Assembly: GCA_965205155.1 (NCBI GenBank) | Contig: OZ242033.1 | Location: 3,782,001-3,846,000, forward strand | Length of the DNA: 64,000 bases | Reading direction: 5' to 3' | From: Aldehydirespirator sp965205155 | Lineage (GTDB): Bacteria; Actinomycetota; Acidimicrobiia; Acidimicrobiales; Aldehydirespiratoraceae | Part shown: one piece after another, positions 55,694 through 63,618 of the stretch | How positions within the stretch are numbered: the stretch's first letter is position 1 | Layout: each line of letters begins with the position of its first letter | Notes under the pieces: model-generated | Told to the model about the DNA's origin: nothing | Seen by the model: the letters and a program-made list of their open reading frames with translations, nothing else | Database searches by the model: none | Position numbers and translations under genes: made by a program

Positions 55694-56881
55694 ATGGCGA
55701 CGGGGCCACTCTCGGGCATACGAGTGATCGACCTGACCCAGGTGCTGGCCGGACCGACCGCGACCATGCTGCTGGCCGACCTCGGCGCGGACGTGATCAA
55801 GGTCGAGCCGCCCGGCACCGGCGACCTGTCCCGCCTGGCCCGTTTCGCCAAGGGCGGCATCAACAGCACCGTCGCCAACGCCAACCGGGGCAAGCGGTCG
55901 ATCCAGATCGACCTTTCCACCGAAGCCGGCCGCGGGCTGGGCCTCAAGCTGCTGGCCGGCTGCGACGTGGCCGTCCAGAACATGCGGCCCGGAGTCATGG
56001 ACGGCCTGGGAATGGGATACGAGCACGCCGCGGCCGTCAACCCCGGGATCATCTACTGCTCGATGTCGGGTTACGGGTCGAGCGGCCCCTACGCCGGCCG
56101 GGCCGCGTACGACCCGATCATCCAGGCCGTGACCGGCTATGTGGCCCTTCAGGTCAACCCGGAGGTGCCCGTACCCGACCTGGTGCGCAACGGGGTGGTC
56201 GACAAGGCCTCGGGCTGGATGGCGGCGCTGGCCATCACCTCGGCCCTGTTCGCCCGGGCCCTGGGCGGCGGGGGCCAGCACATCGACCTGTCCATGTTCG
56301 ACACCGCGGTGCAGTTCCTGTGGCCCGACGGCGGCATGGCCGACACGCTGCTCGACGAGGACGCCGGTGGTGGCCGGCACCTCGCCACCATCTACCGGCT
56401 CACGCCGTGCGCCGACGGCCACATCGTGTACTTCGTGGTCAGCGACAAGCAGTTCCACGGCCTCTACCGGGCCCTGGGCTGCGCTGACTGGATCGACCAC
56501 CCCCAGTGGGGCACCCACGAGGGCCGCCGCGGCCGGTCCGAGGAGCTCGGAGCCCTGCTGGAGGAGGAGTTCGGCAAATGGAAGGTTGCCGACCTGGTGC
56601 CCCGGATGCACGAGAACTCCGTGCCGTGCGGAGAGGTCGCCGCGGTGGAGGACCTGCACGACGATCCCCAGATCCGCCACAACGAGACCCTGGTCGAGTG
56701 GGACCATCCGACCGCGGGCCGGATCCGCCAGGCCCGGCTGGCCCCCCGGTTCTCGGCCACCCAGCCCGAGTTCCGCCCCTCTGTCCCCCGCCTCAACGAG
56801 CACGCCGACGAGATCCTGGCCGAGCTGGGCCTCGACGCCGGCGAGATCGAGAACCTCCGGGGGTCCGGCGCAGTGTTCTGA
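55694..56881 (+). CDS. family III CoA-transferase (CaiB/BaiF)
   Basis: Transfers CoA between carboxylic acids through an aspartyl-CoA intermediate. It has 395 residues. LSGIRVIDLTQVLAGPTATM and LADLGADVIKVEPPGTGD open the protein. The predicted catalytic Asp is in GPYAGRAAYDPIIQAVTGYV at about 140-160, and the second domain has DIRHNETLVEWDHP-type sequence. Substrates in the family include carnitine, oxalate, succinate and mesaconate; none can be assigned. The ATG is preceded by GGGAGG. It is followed by an amidohydrolase in the same direction. Confidence 0.92.
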   Translation: MATGPLSGIRVIDLTQVLAGPTATMLLADLGADVIKVEPPGTGDLSRLARFAKGGINSTVANANRGKRSIQIDLSTEAGRGLGLKLLAGCDVAVQNMRPGVMDGLGMGYEHAAAVNPGIIYCSMSGYGSSGPYAGRAAYDPIIQAVTGYVALQVNPEVPVPDLVRNGVVDKASGWMAALAITSALFARALGGGGQHIDLSMFDTAVQFLWPDGGMADTLLDEDAGGGRHLATIYRLTPCADGHIVYFVVSDKQFHGLYRALGCADWIDHPQWGTHEGRRGRSEELGALLEEEFGKWKVADLVPRMHENSVPCGEVAAVEDLHDDPQIRHNETLVEWDHPTAGRIRQARLAPRFSATQPEFRPSVPRLNEHADEILAELGLDAGEIENLRGSGAVF

Positions 56882-56936
56882 CGACTCTCATGAGACAATC
56901 GCCGCAGACCGCCAAGAAGAAGCAGGAGGCTGTTTC

Positions 56937-58175
56937 GTGAGAGTGCTGCGCAATGCTCGGCTCGCCGATGGACGGAACGTCGATGTGCGGATCGACACCA
57001 CCGACGGCACGATCTCCAGCGTCGCCGCCTCAGGCTCGACTGCGCTCGACGGCGAGGCAGACGTCGAGGATCTGGGCGGCTGGCTGCTGCTGCCGGCCAT
57101 GGCCGAGCCTCATGCCCACCTCGACAAAGCCCTGACCGCCGACGAGGTGCCCAACCCCAAGGGCGACCTCATGGGAGCCATCGGTGCCTGGTTCGAGGCC
57201 GCGGAGAAGGGACGGCTGTCCTATGAGCGGACCGTCGAGCGGGCCACGAAGGCCTTCGAGCTGCTGCTCGTGCACGGCGTGACCGCGGTCCGCACCCACA
57301 TCAACGTCACTGCCGACATCGGCATAGTCAGCGTGCTGGCCGTGCAGGAGGCGGCCCGGGCCATGGAGGGCCTCATCGACTTCCAGATGGTGGCCTTGAC
57401 CGGATGGCCGATGACCGGCCCGGACAGCGCGGCCAATGTTCGGGCGCTGGAGGAGGCCGTGGAGGCTGGGGTCGATCTCGTCGGGGGCTGCCCGAACCTC
57501 CAGGACGACCCGCCGGCCCACATCTCCGACGTGCTCGCGCTGGCTGCTTCCGCCGGCCTCGACATCGACCTGCACACCGACGAGACGCTCGACCCGTCCG
57601 TCCTGACGCTGCGCGAGCTGGCCCGCCAGGTGAGCGACAAGGGCTTCGACGGCACGGTGGCCGCGAGCCACTGCGTCAGCCTGGGCATGCAGCCCCCCGA
57701 CGTGCAGGCCGCGGTGGCCGCCGAGGTCGCGGCGGCGGGCGTCTCGGTGATCACCCTGCCCCAGACCAACCTGTTCCTGCAGGGCCGCGACGACCCGGTG
57801 GGCACGCCCCGGGGCCTCACCGCCGTCAACGCCCTCCTGGACGCGGGCGCGGTGGTGGCCGCCGGGGCCGACAACGTACAGGATCCGTTCAACCTGGTGG
57901 GGCGCAGCGATCCGCTGGAGACGGCCGCGCTGATGGTGATGGCCGGACATCGCCTGCCCGACGACGCCTACGACATGGTCTCCAACACCGCCCGGCGGGT
58001 GATGGGCCTGGCTCCGGTCAATTTCGAGCCGGGCGATCCCGCCGACATGGTGGCCATAGACGCGCCCTCGGTGCGGGGCGCGGTGGCCGACGCACCGATG
58101 TCGCGCCGGGTGTACCGCAGGGGTCGGCTGGTGGCCTCGGCCGACCAGCAGACCCGGGTGCTCCGGCCGAGTTGA
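56937..58175 (+). CDS. amidohydrolase, cytosine-deaminase-like
   Basis: A 412-residue metal-dependent amidohydrolase. The GTG at 56937 lies seven bases after AGGAGG. The metal-binding MAEPHAHLDKALTADE (His-X-His) is at about 57, the next ligands are in DLHTDETLDPS and VAASHCVSLGM, and the last Asp in VAAGADNVQDPFN. The EPHAHLDK signature is that of cytosine deaminase, N-isopropylammelide hydrolase (AtzC) and relatives, so a cyclic amide, amidine or aminated heterocycle is the likely substrate. It begins 55 bp after the CoA-transferase. Confidence 0.9.
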   Translation: MRVLRNARLADGRNVDVRIDTTDGTISSVAASGSTALDGEADVEDLGGWLLLPAMAEPHAHLDKALTADEVPNPKGDLMGAIGAWFEAAEKGRLSYERTVERATKAFELLLVHGVTAVRTHINVTADIGIVSVLAVQEAARAMEGLIDFQMVALTGWPMTGPDSAANVRALEEAVEAGVDLVGGCPNLQDDPPAHISDVLALAASAGLDIDLHTDETLDPSVLTLRELARQVSDKGFDGTVAASHCVSLGMQPPDVQAAVAAEVAAAGVSVITLPQTNLFLQGRDDPVGTPRGLTAVNALLDAGAVVAAGADNVQDPFNLVGRSDPLETAALMVMAGHRLPDDAYDMVSNTARRVMGLAPVNFEPGDPADMVAIDAPSVRGAVADAPMSRRVYRRGRLVASADQQTRVLRPS

Positions 58176-58184
58176 ACTCCTGCC

Positions 58185-59450
58185 CTACTGGCTTACGTAC
58201 GAGTATTCGGTGGGAAGAGTGTCGTCGTCCGGTCCCACCACGTAGTTCCCGGCTCGCAGCGCCACCGGCGGCTCGTCGGGATCGAAGCTGACGCCCACCG
58301 GGTCGCCGCCCTCGGCCACCACCCGGACCTGATTGAGGAACTGGCGCCGCACCATCGACACCCCCCGGTCGCTGGAGGCGAGATGCTCGGTTGAGTGCAG
58401 GGTGATCGGACCCTGGCCGACCTGGGTCTCGTAGTCGCCGGGATAGCGCTGGTGGCCCTCGTCGTCGAGGTCGAACCAGGTCTCGCCGTCGCCGTAGGTG
58501 GGCAGCCCCTGGGCCGGACGGTCCCTCGGCTTGCGCAGCATCGACACCACCCAGGTGTGGGTGTCGTCGATGGGAACGGCCCACGACATGTTGTTGGTCT
58601 TTCCCACCACGGTCAGGGTCGGCGTCGGGATCACCCTGATGGTGGGGACGCGGATCTCGGTCACCCGGTGCAGCACGTTGCCGTCGGGCAGGTCGCGGTC
58701 CTGGCTGGCGGTCACCCCCCAGGCGTGACCCTGCCAGTCGATGCGGGGCCAGATCTCCAACCTCGGATCGAACTGGTGGCCGCTGATGGCGTTGTGGAGG
58801 ATGAAGACGTGGTACGGGTCCATGGCGTTCTCGTGGGTCTGGAACCAGTTGCAGGGCGCCACGGTGGGACCGCCGAAGGCGAAGTGGTCGATGATCACGA
58901 TCTCCTCGTCGTCGCGCAGGTCCTCGAAGATGTCGTAGCGGGGAAGGACCGGCTGGCGGTCGGCCGGCCCCAGGTAGGCGAAGACCAGCCCGTTGTACTC
59001 CTGCACCGGGTACCAGGGCTGGCGGTAGGAGGCCCGGTTGCGTCCCCGGTCGGGTTCGCAGGGTTGATCGAGGCAGGTGCCGTCCACCGCGAAGAGCCAG
59101 CCGTGGTAGGGGCAACGGATCCCGTCGACCTCGACCCGGCCGTAGTAGAGGGTGGTGCCCCGGTGGCAGCAGCGGGGTTCGACAAGGCCGGGACGGCCGC
59201 TGCCGTCGCGGAACAGGATCAGGTCCTCGCCGAGGATCCGCACCTCCCGGGGAAGGGAGGTGGTCTCGGAGCTGCGGGCGACCGGATGCCAGTAGCGCCG
59301 CAGCAACTCCCCCGCGGGCGTGCCGGCCGACGTCTCCACCAGATCGGGATTCCACTCGCCCTGGCGGCGGCCGTAGGCCCGGCCGTCGGCGGTGTGCCCG
59401 GCACTTGTTGGCCCCGCCGATGGCGCCCCCGTAGCTTGAGCCTCAGCCAT
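58185..59450 (-). CDS. Rieske non-heme iron oxygenase, alpha subunit
   Basis: A 421-residue oxygenase. The Rieske cluster ligands are in CCHRGTTLYYG and RCPYHGWLFAVDG (Cys-X-His, Cys-X2-His) at about 95-120. The mononuclear iron site is in NAMDPYHVFILHN at about 215. The lineage resembles phenoxybenzoate or vanillate-demethylase-type single-component alpha subunits; reductase and ferredoxin genes are not next to it. It is convergent with the amidohydrolase (9 bp) and divergent from the 2-oxoglutarate oxygenase. The first 20 residues are Ala/Thr/Gly-rich, so the true start may be further in. Confidence 0.9.
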   Translation of the reverse strand: MAEAQATGAPSAGPTSAGHTADGRAYGRRQGEWNPDLVETSAGTPAGELLRRYWHPVARSSETTSLPREVRILGEDLILFRDGSGRPGLVEPRCCHRGTTLYYGRVEVDGIRCPYHGWLFAVDGTCLDQPCEPDRGRNRASYRQPWYPVQEYNGLVFAYLGPADRQPVLPRYDIFEDLRDDEEIVIIDHFAFGGPTVAPCNWFQTHENAMDPYHVFILHNAISGHQFDPRLEIWPRIDWQGHAWGVTASQDRDLPDGNVLHRVTEIRVPTIRVIPTPTLTVVGKTNNMSWAVPIDDTHTWVVSMLRKPRDRPAQGLPTYGDGETWFDLDDEGHQRYPGDYETQVGQGPITLHSTEHLASSDRGVSMVRRQFLNQVRVVAEGGDPVGVSFDPDEPPVALRAGNYVVGPDDDTLPTEYSYVSQ

Positions 59451-60540
59451 GGCCGGAGTATCCCACAGCCCGACGCCGCCCCATCAACCCGAGAGCGCGG
59501 TCAACACGGAACTCGACCGGATAGCCAAGGCATCCCACAGCCCACCGCCCCATCAACCCGAGAACTCGCCGGCCCGTGCCGACTGCGCCGGGATCCCTAC
59601 GGGCGCTACCACCTTCACGCCGCAGGTGATCGACATCTCGACCCTGAGAGCCGGCGGCACCGGCGCGGCCCGCCGGTCGGAGACGACCGCGGAGATCGAG
59701 TCGGCATGCACGGGCTCGGGGCTCTTCGTGGCGGCCGGCCACGGCATCGACGAGCAGCTCGCCGCAGCCTTCTCGGCGGCGCGGGACTTCTTCTCGCTGT
59801 CTCCCGGCGTGAAGGATCAGGTGCCGCGTGTCAACCGGTACGGATACGTCCCGGACCGGATGGAGGCTCGCGACCCGTCGAGCGCGGCCTACATGGGGCG
59901 GTCGAGCCTGGCCGCGGAGTACCTCGACATGGGCCTTACCGACGAGGTCGACCTCGCGGCCGTCGAGGCGCTGGGGTGCGACAGGTTCGAGGCCACCGTG
60001 CGCGCGTACCAGGCCGCCGCCCTCGGCGCGGCCCATGCCGTGCTGGAGGCTCTGGCGACCACGCTGGGCGTACGCGGCTTCTTCGCGGCCCGCATGTCGG
60101 CGCCCCAGTGCCGGCTGCGCTTCCTGCACTACCCGCCGACCGGGCACCTCGACGACGGGTCCGCGCCGGTGTTCAGCACACCCCACACCGACTACGGGGC
60201 TATCACCCTTCTCGCCACCGACGGCGTGCCGGGCCTGGAGGTGCTCCTGGACTCCGGGTGGGTGCCGGTGTCGGCGCAGCCGGGGAGCGTGATCGTGCAG
60301 CTCGGGGACATGCTGGCCCGCTGGACCAACGACCGTTACCGGTCGACCCCGCACCGGGTGGTGGGCTCGGCGGGCGCCGACCGTTTCTCGATCCCGTTCT
60401 TCGTGAACCCGGACCCCCACACCGTGGTCTCCACCATCAGCAGCTGCATCACACCCGAGCGTCCCGAGCGCTACGAGCCGGTGACCGCGGGCGAGTTCCT
60501 GGTGTCGCGCATCGACAGCCCCACCGAGCCCTACGTCTGA
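59449..60540 (+). CDS. 2-oxoglutarate/Fe(II) oxygenase, isopenicillin N synthase-like
   Basis: The core (from about residue 58) has VIDISTL at the start of the DIOX_N domain and the iron ligands HTDYGA (His-X-Asp) with the distal His in RSTPHRVVGSAGADRFSIPF; the Arg-X-Ser of RFSIPFF binds the 2-oxoglutarate carboxylate in this family. The open frame gives 363 residues, but its first 57 codons overlap a DNA direct repeat and are Pro/His/Ser-rich (SHSPTPPHQPE and SHSPPPHQPEN). The ATG at 59449 also overlaps the opposite ATG of the Rieske gene. A later start, for example the GTG at 59626, is likely. The substrate is unknown. Confidence 0.87.
   Translation: MAGVSHSPTPPHQPESAVNTELDRIAKASHSPPPHQPENSPARADCAGIPTGATTFTPQVIDISTLRAGGTGAARRSETTAEIESACTGSGLFVAAGHGIDEQLAAAFSAARDFFSLSPGVKDQVPRVNRYGYVPDRMEARDPSSAAYMGRSSLAAEYLDMGLTDEVDLAAVEALGCDRFEATVRAYQAAALGAAHAVLEALATTLGVRGFFAARMSAPQCRLRFLHYPPTGHLDDGSAPVFSTPHTDYGAITLLATDGVPGLEVLLDSGWVPVSAQPGSVIVQLGDMLARWTNDRYRSTPHRVVGSAGADRFSIPFFVNPDPHTVVSTISSCITPERPERYEPVTAGEFLVSRIDSPTEPYV
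59460..59563. repeat. imperfect direct repeat upstream of the oxygenase
   Basis: ATCCCACAGCCC...CGCCCCATCAACCCGAGA occurs at 59460-59494 and again at 59532-59563, the second copy lacking 3 bp. The spacing is 72 bp. It lies between the divergent Rieske and 2-oxoglutarate oxygenase genes and could be a duplicated control region rather than coding sequence. Confidence 0.65.
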
Positions 60541-60565
60541 CCGGGGCCTCGCCCGGGCGCGCTGA

Positions 60566-60592
60566 GGGGGCCGGCGCTTGGCGCCGGCCCCC
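60566..60592. terminator. perfect GC hairpin, bidirectional terminator candidate
   Basis: Arms GGGGGCCGGCGC and GCGCCGGCCCCC pair perfectly over 12 bp with a 3-nt loop, between the convergent 2-oxoglutarate oxygenase (ends 60540) and the binding-protein gene (ends 60627). No U-tract follows on either strand, as is common in high-GC actinomycetes. An identical hairpin at 63558-63584 follows the next paralogue. Confidence 0.75.
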
Positions 60593-60626
60593 TGTTCAGC
60601 GGTATGTCAGCTGATGAGGCTTCGGG

Positions 60627-63329
60627 TTAGAAGCCGTAGCTGATGTTGGGGTCGATGAACTCGTTGGTGAACAACTGGTCCGCGGTCAAGTCGGGATCGA
60701 TGCCCTGCATGCCCGCAGCCACCATGTCGTTGAACGTCTTCTCGTAACGAGAAGCCTCCATGTTGCCTGCGATGCTGTCAGGACCGTCACCGACCAGACC
60801 GAAGTCCCGCTGGGCCTGCACCGAGAACGCAGCCAGCTCAGGCGAGTAGCTCCACCACGTGTCAAAGGTCACCACCGCATCAACGATGACCGCGTTGGCC
60901 CGATCCGGACTGCTGTTGAAGTCCACCGACGCCTGCTGGATGATCGGCACCAGCCTCTCCAGACACGGACGCAGACCCTCGATCTCGCCGTTGCGGACCC
61001 CGATCGTCTGAGAATAGATCTGGAACCCGGCATCATGCAGCAACTCGAACGCCACCGGCCGGCCATAGTCGGTGTGCACGAACTCGTACTGGTACGGCTC
61101 AGCCGAAGCGAACCCCTGCTGAGCGATGTCACCGTCAGCGATGAACCGAGCCGGCGAGCCCGTGTAGCCCTTGTCGACCTGATCCTCAGACCAGATCCCC
61201 TGAGCGATGAACACATCCGGGAACGTGCCGCCCGAGAAGACCTGCACGACAATGCCGCGCTCACCGATCTCATGGATGCCAGACAGGTCCGGATACACCT
61301 CCGGATCCCACATCACCATCTGCGGGTTGCGCTCCAGCGGCGCCACCACCGACACCAACTGCGTCACATCCCAATGGTTGACCTGCTGATCAGTCGAGGC
61401 GTAACCCAGATGAATCGAATCATCCAAAGCCATGATCTCCGAAACCGAAGAACCACCCAGGAACGGCCCACCCGCGCGGACCTCCCACTCGATACCCAAA
61501 TCAGCGCCACCGAGCACCATCGGACCCCGAACAATGCCATTGTCCTTATCAACCGAATAGCCCTCACCAACCAACTCATACATCGCACCATGCTCAGACT
61601 CCGGGAACCAATCCGTCTGAACCACCAACGGCGACGGACACACACCCGACAAATCCACAGCAACCGCGGTCGTGCCGGGCGCATAGGAGAACACCACGTT
61701 GTTGAGGCTGGCCTCAGCGTTCTCCTCACCGCCGATGTTCTGCACCACGGTGATGCGGGCCGCGCCGCAGTCACCGAACGCGTCGCAGTTGATGGTGCCG
61801 ATCAGGCCCTGGTAGCCCTGAACGCTGTTGAGGTGGTCGCGGATGCCCTGGCGGTCGATCATCAGGTTGCCGCCCTCGATCCACGAGGCCGCCGCGATGG
61901 CGTCGAGCAGCAGCGTAGTGGCGTCGTAGCCGTGCGCCCAGAACGGCGCTGCGGGAGCCTCGCCGTAGGCCGCCTCATAGGTCTCCAGGAAGTCGACCGC
62001 GCTCTTGCCGGTGCTCTGGTTGACGTTCTCGCCGAAGCGCTGGTCCGGACCCGAGAAGTACATTCCTGTGGTCTGGGGCAGTGCCAGGTAGTTGGTGTTC
62101 AACAAGCCGTCGGCCGCCAGCAGGACCGTGTCCTCCAGGCCCGACACTCCCGGCGCCTGGTCGGCCACGAAGTCGCCGGCAGGCTGGAAGATCGGGAAGA
62201 ACAGCGCACCCGGGCCGGCCGCGGCGATCTCGGTCAGCACCGGAACCATGTCGGTGTCGTCCTTGTTGACCGCCGAGAAGCCGGTGACTGTGCCGCCCTC
62301 GGCCTCGAACGCGTCCGCGAAGGCCTGGGCCAGGCCCTGCGTGTAGGGGTCGCCGTCATGGATGGCCGCGGCCGTGCTGATTCCCAGTTCGCCGAAGACG
62401 AACTTGGCCATGGCCGCGCCCTGGTACAGGTCGTTGTGGGCGGTGCGGTAGTAGCCCACGCTGTAGTTGGGTCCGGCGGTGCCGGCCAGGTCGGACGTAA
62501 GCGCGGGCGACGTGTTGCCGCCGGAGATCAGCACCATTCCGGCGTCGGTGATGAGCGGAGCTGCCGCCACCGCCGCGCCGGAGCATGACGTGCCGATCAC
62601 GCCGACCACGTCCTCGTCGGCCACGATCTGCTGGGCTGCGGCCTGGCCCCCATCGTTGGAGCACAGGTCGTCGAGGCTCGTGCCGGTGTCCACGTCGAAG
62701 CCGTGGATCGGGCCGTAGTCGTCGACCGCGATCTGCGTGGCCCGATCGATTGGCAGGCCGAAGAAGGCCACGTCGCCGGTGATGGCCTCCAGCGAGCGGA
62801 TCTGGATGGCGTCGCCCGCATCGACCGTCACCACGCCCAGGGAGCCGTCTCCGAGGTGATCCATGGTTTCTGCGGCGGCCGCGGCGGCAGCCTCAGCAGC
62901 GGCCGCCTCAGCAGCGGCGGCAGCCTCAGCAGCGGCCGCGGCGGCCGCATCGGCCTCAGCCTGAGCCGCTTCCGCCTCGGCCTCAGCCGCTTCCAGGGCC
63001 GCCTCGAGCTCGGCGACGACCTCGGGATCTATCGTTCCCTCGGCTGCGGCCATGGCCTCATCGAGGGCCGCCTGGGCCTCAGCCGCGGCAGCCGCAGCCT
63101 CCTCAGCCCGAGCGGCGGCCGCATCGGCCTCAGCCTGGGCCGCTTCCGCCTCGGCCTCAGCCGCGGCGGCCTCGGCCTCAGCCGCGGCGGCGGCAGCCTC
63201 AGCCTCGGATTGGGCCGCGGCGGTGTCGGCGTCCGTGACATCGTCGGCGTCGTCGCCGCATGCGGCGGCCACGAGGCCGAAGGCGAGCAGCACCGCGGCA
63301 AAGCGGAGCAGGTGCTTCCTGTGTCTCAT
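60627..63329 (-). CDS. lipoprotein with coiled coil, LIV-type and NMT1/THI5-like binding domains
   Basis: A 900-residue lipoprotein; the ATG at 63329 follows GGGAGGG. Residues 1-24 are a signal with lipobox VAAAC. Residues about 30-154 are almost only Ala, Glu and Gln: a long coiled coil. Residues about 160-545 are a type I binding fold (LPIDRATQIAVDDYGPIHGF, DVVGVIGTSCSGAAVAAAPL, MVLISGGNTSPALTSDLAGT). Residues about 553-900 resemble type II NMT1/THI5/SsuA binding proteins (VVQTDWFPESEHGAMYELV, VRAGGPFLGGSSVSEIMAL, FPDVFIAQGIW). Codons before about residue 546 are strongly G/C-ending; after it many end in T. The 3' end is repeated exactly at the window end. The two ligands are unknown; no permease is adjacent. 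Confidence 0.85.
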   Translation of the reverse strand: MRHRKHLLRFAAVLLAFGLVAAACGDDADDVTDADTAAAQSEAEAAAAAAEAEAAAAEAEAEAAQAEADAAAARAEEAAAAAAEAQAALDEAMAAAEGTIDPEVVAELEAALEAAEAEAEAAQAEADAAAAAAAEAAAAAEAAAAEAAAAAAAETMDHLGDGSLGVVTVDAGDAIQIRSLEAITGDVAFFGLPIDRATQIAVDDYGPIHGFDVDTGTSLDDLCSNDGGQAAAQQIVADEDVVGVIGTSCSGAAVAAAPLITDAGMVLISGGNTSPALTSDLAGTAGPNYSVGYYRTAHNDLYQGAAMAKFVFGELGISTAAAIHDGDPYTQGLAQAFADAFEAEGGTVTGFSAVNKDDTDMVPVLTEIAAAGPGALFFPIFQPAGDFVADQAPGVSGLEDTVLLAADGLLNTNYLALPQTTGMYFSGPDQRFGENVNQSTGKSAVDFLETYEAAYGEAPAAPFWAHGYDATTLLLDAIAAASWIEGGNLMIDRQGIRDHLNSVQGYQGLIGTINCDAFGDCGAARITVVQNIGGEENAEASLNNVVFSYAPGTTAVAVDLSGVCPSPLVVQTDWFPESEHGAMYELVGEGYSVDKDNGIVRGPMVLGGADLGIEWEVRAGGPFLGGSSVSEIMALDDSIHLGYASTDQQVNHWDVTQLVSVVAPLERNPQMVMWDPEVYPDLSGIHEIGERGIVVQVFSGGTFPDVFIAQGIWSEDQVDKGYTGSPARFIADGDIAQQGFASAEPYQYEFVHTDYGRPVAFELLHDAGFQIYSQTIGVRNGEIEGLRPCLERLVPIIQQASVDFNSSPDRANAVIVDAVVTFDTWWSYSPELAAFSVQAQRDFGLVGDGPDSIAGNMEASRYEKTFNDMVAAGMQGIDPDLTADQLFTNEFIDPNISYGF

Positions 63330-63557
63330 ATTCCCTCCCAGGGATGATCCGACCTCGGCCGGATGCCTGATCTGCACTCGGAGCCACGGAGATAGTCCCG
63401 GAGCGACGGCCTTGTCGGATCGCTTCTGAACCGCCCGCGTCCCGATCCGAGACACTACCACCGGGACCGCCTGACTGTGCTTGCCGAACGCCGCGACCGG
63501 AGGGGCGTGCTCAGCGCCCAGCCGGGCATCCTCGGGGCTGTTGGCTGGGCGCGCTGA

Positions 63558-63584
63558 GGGGGCCGGCGCTTGGCGCCGGCCCCC
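63558..63584. terminator. second copy of the GC hairpin terminator
   Basis: Identical 12-bp arms and loop to 60566-60592, lying 35 bp after the stop of the partial paralogue and inside the 454-bp repeat. It separates that gene from the 229-bp leader region of the lipoprotein gene downstream (63330-63557), which holds no gene I can support. Confidence 0.75.
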
Positions 63585-63618
63585 TGTTCAGCGGTATGTC
63601 AGCTGATGAGGCTTCGGG

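Noticed and set aside
60627..63461. A longer start for the dual binding lipoprotein at 63461
   Set aside because: It would place 44 residues before a clear signal peptide and lipobox; the ATG at 63329 has GGGAGGG and gives a correct signal peptide N-terminus.
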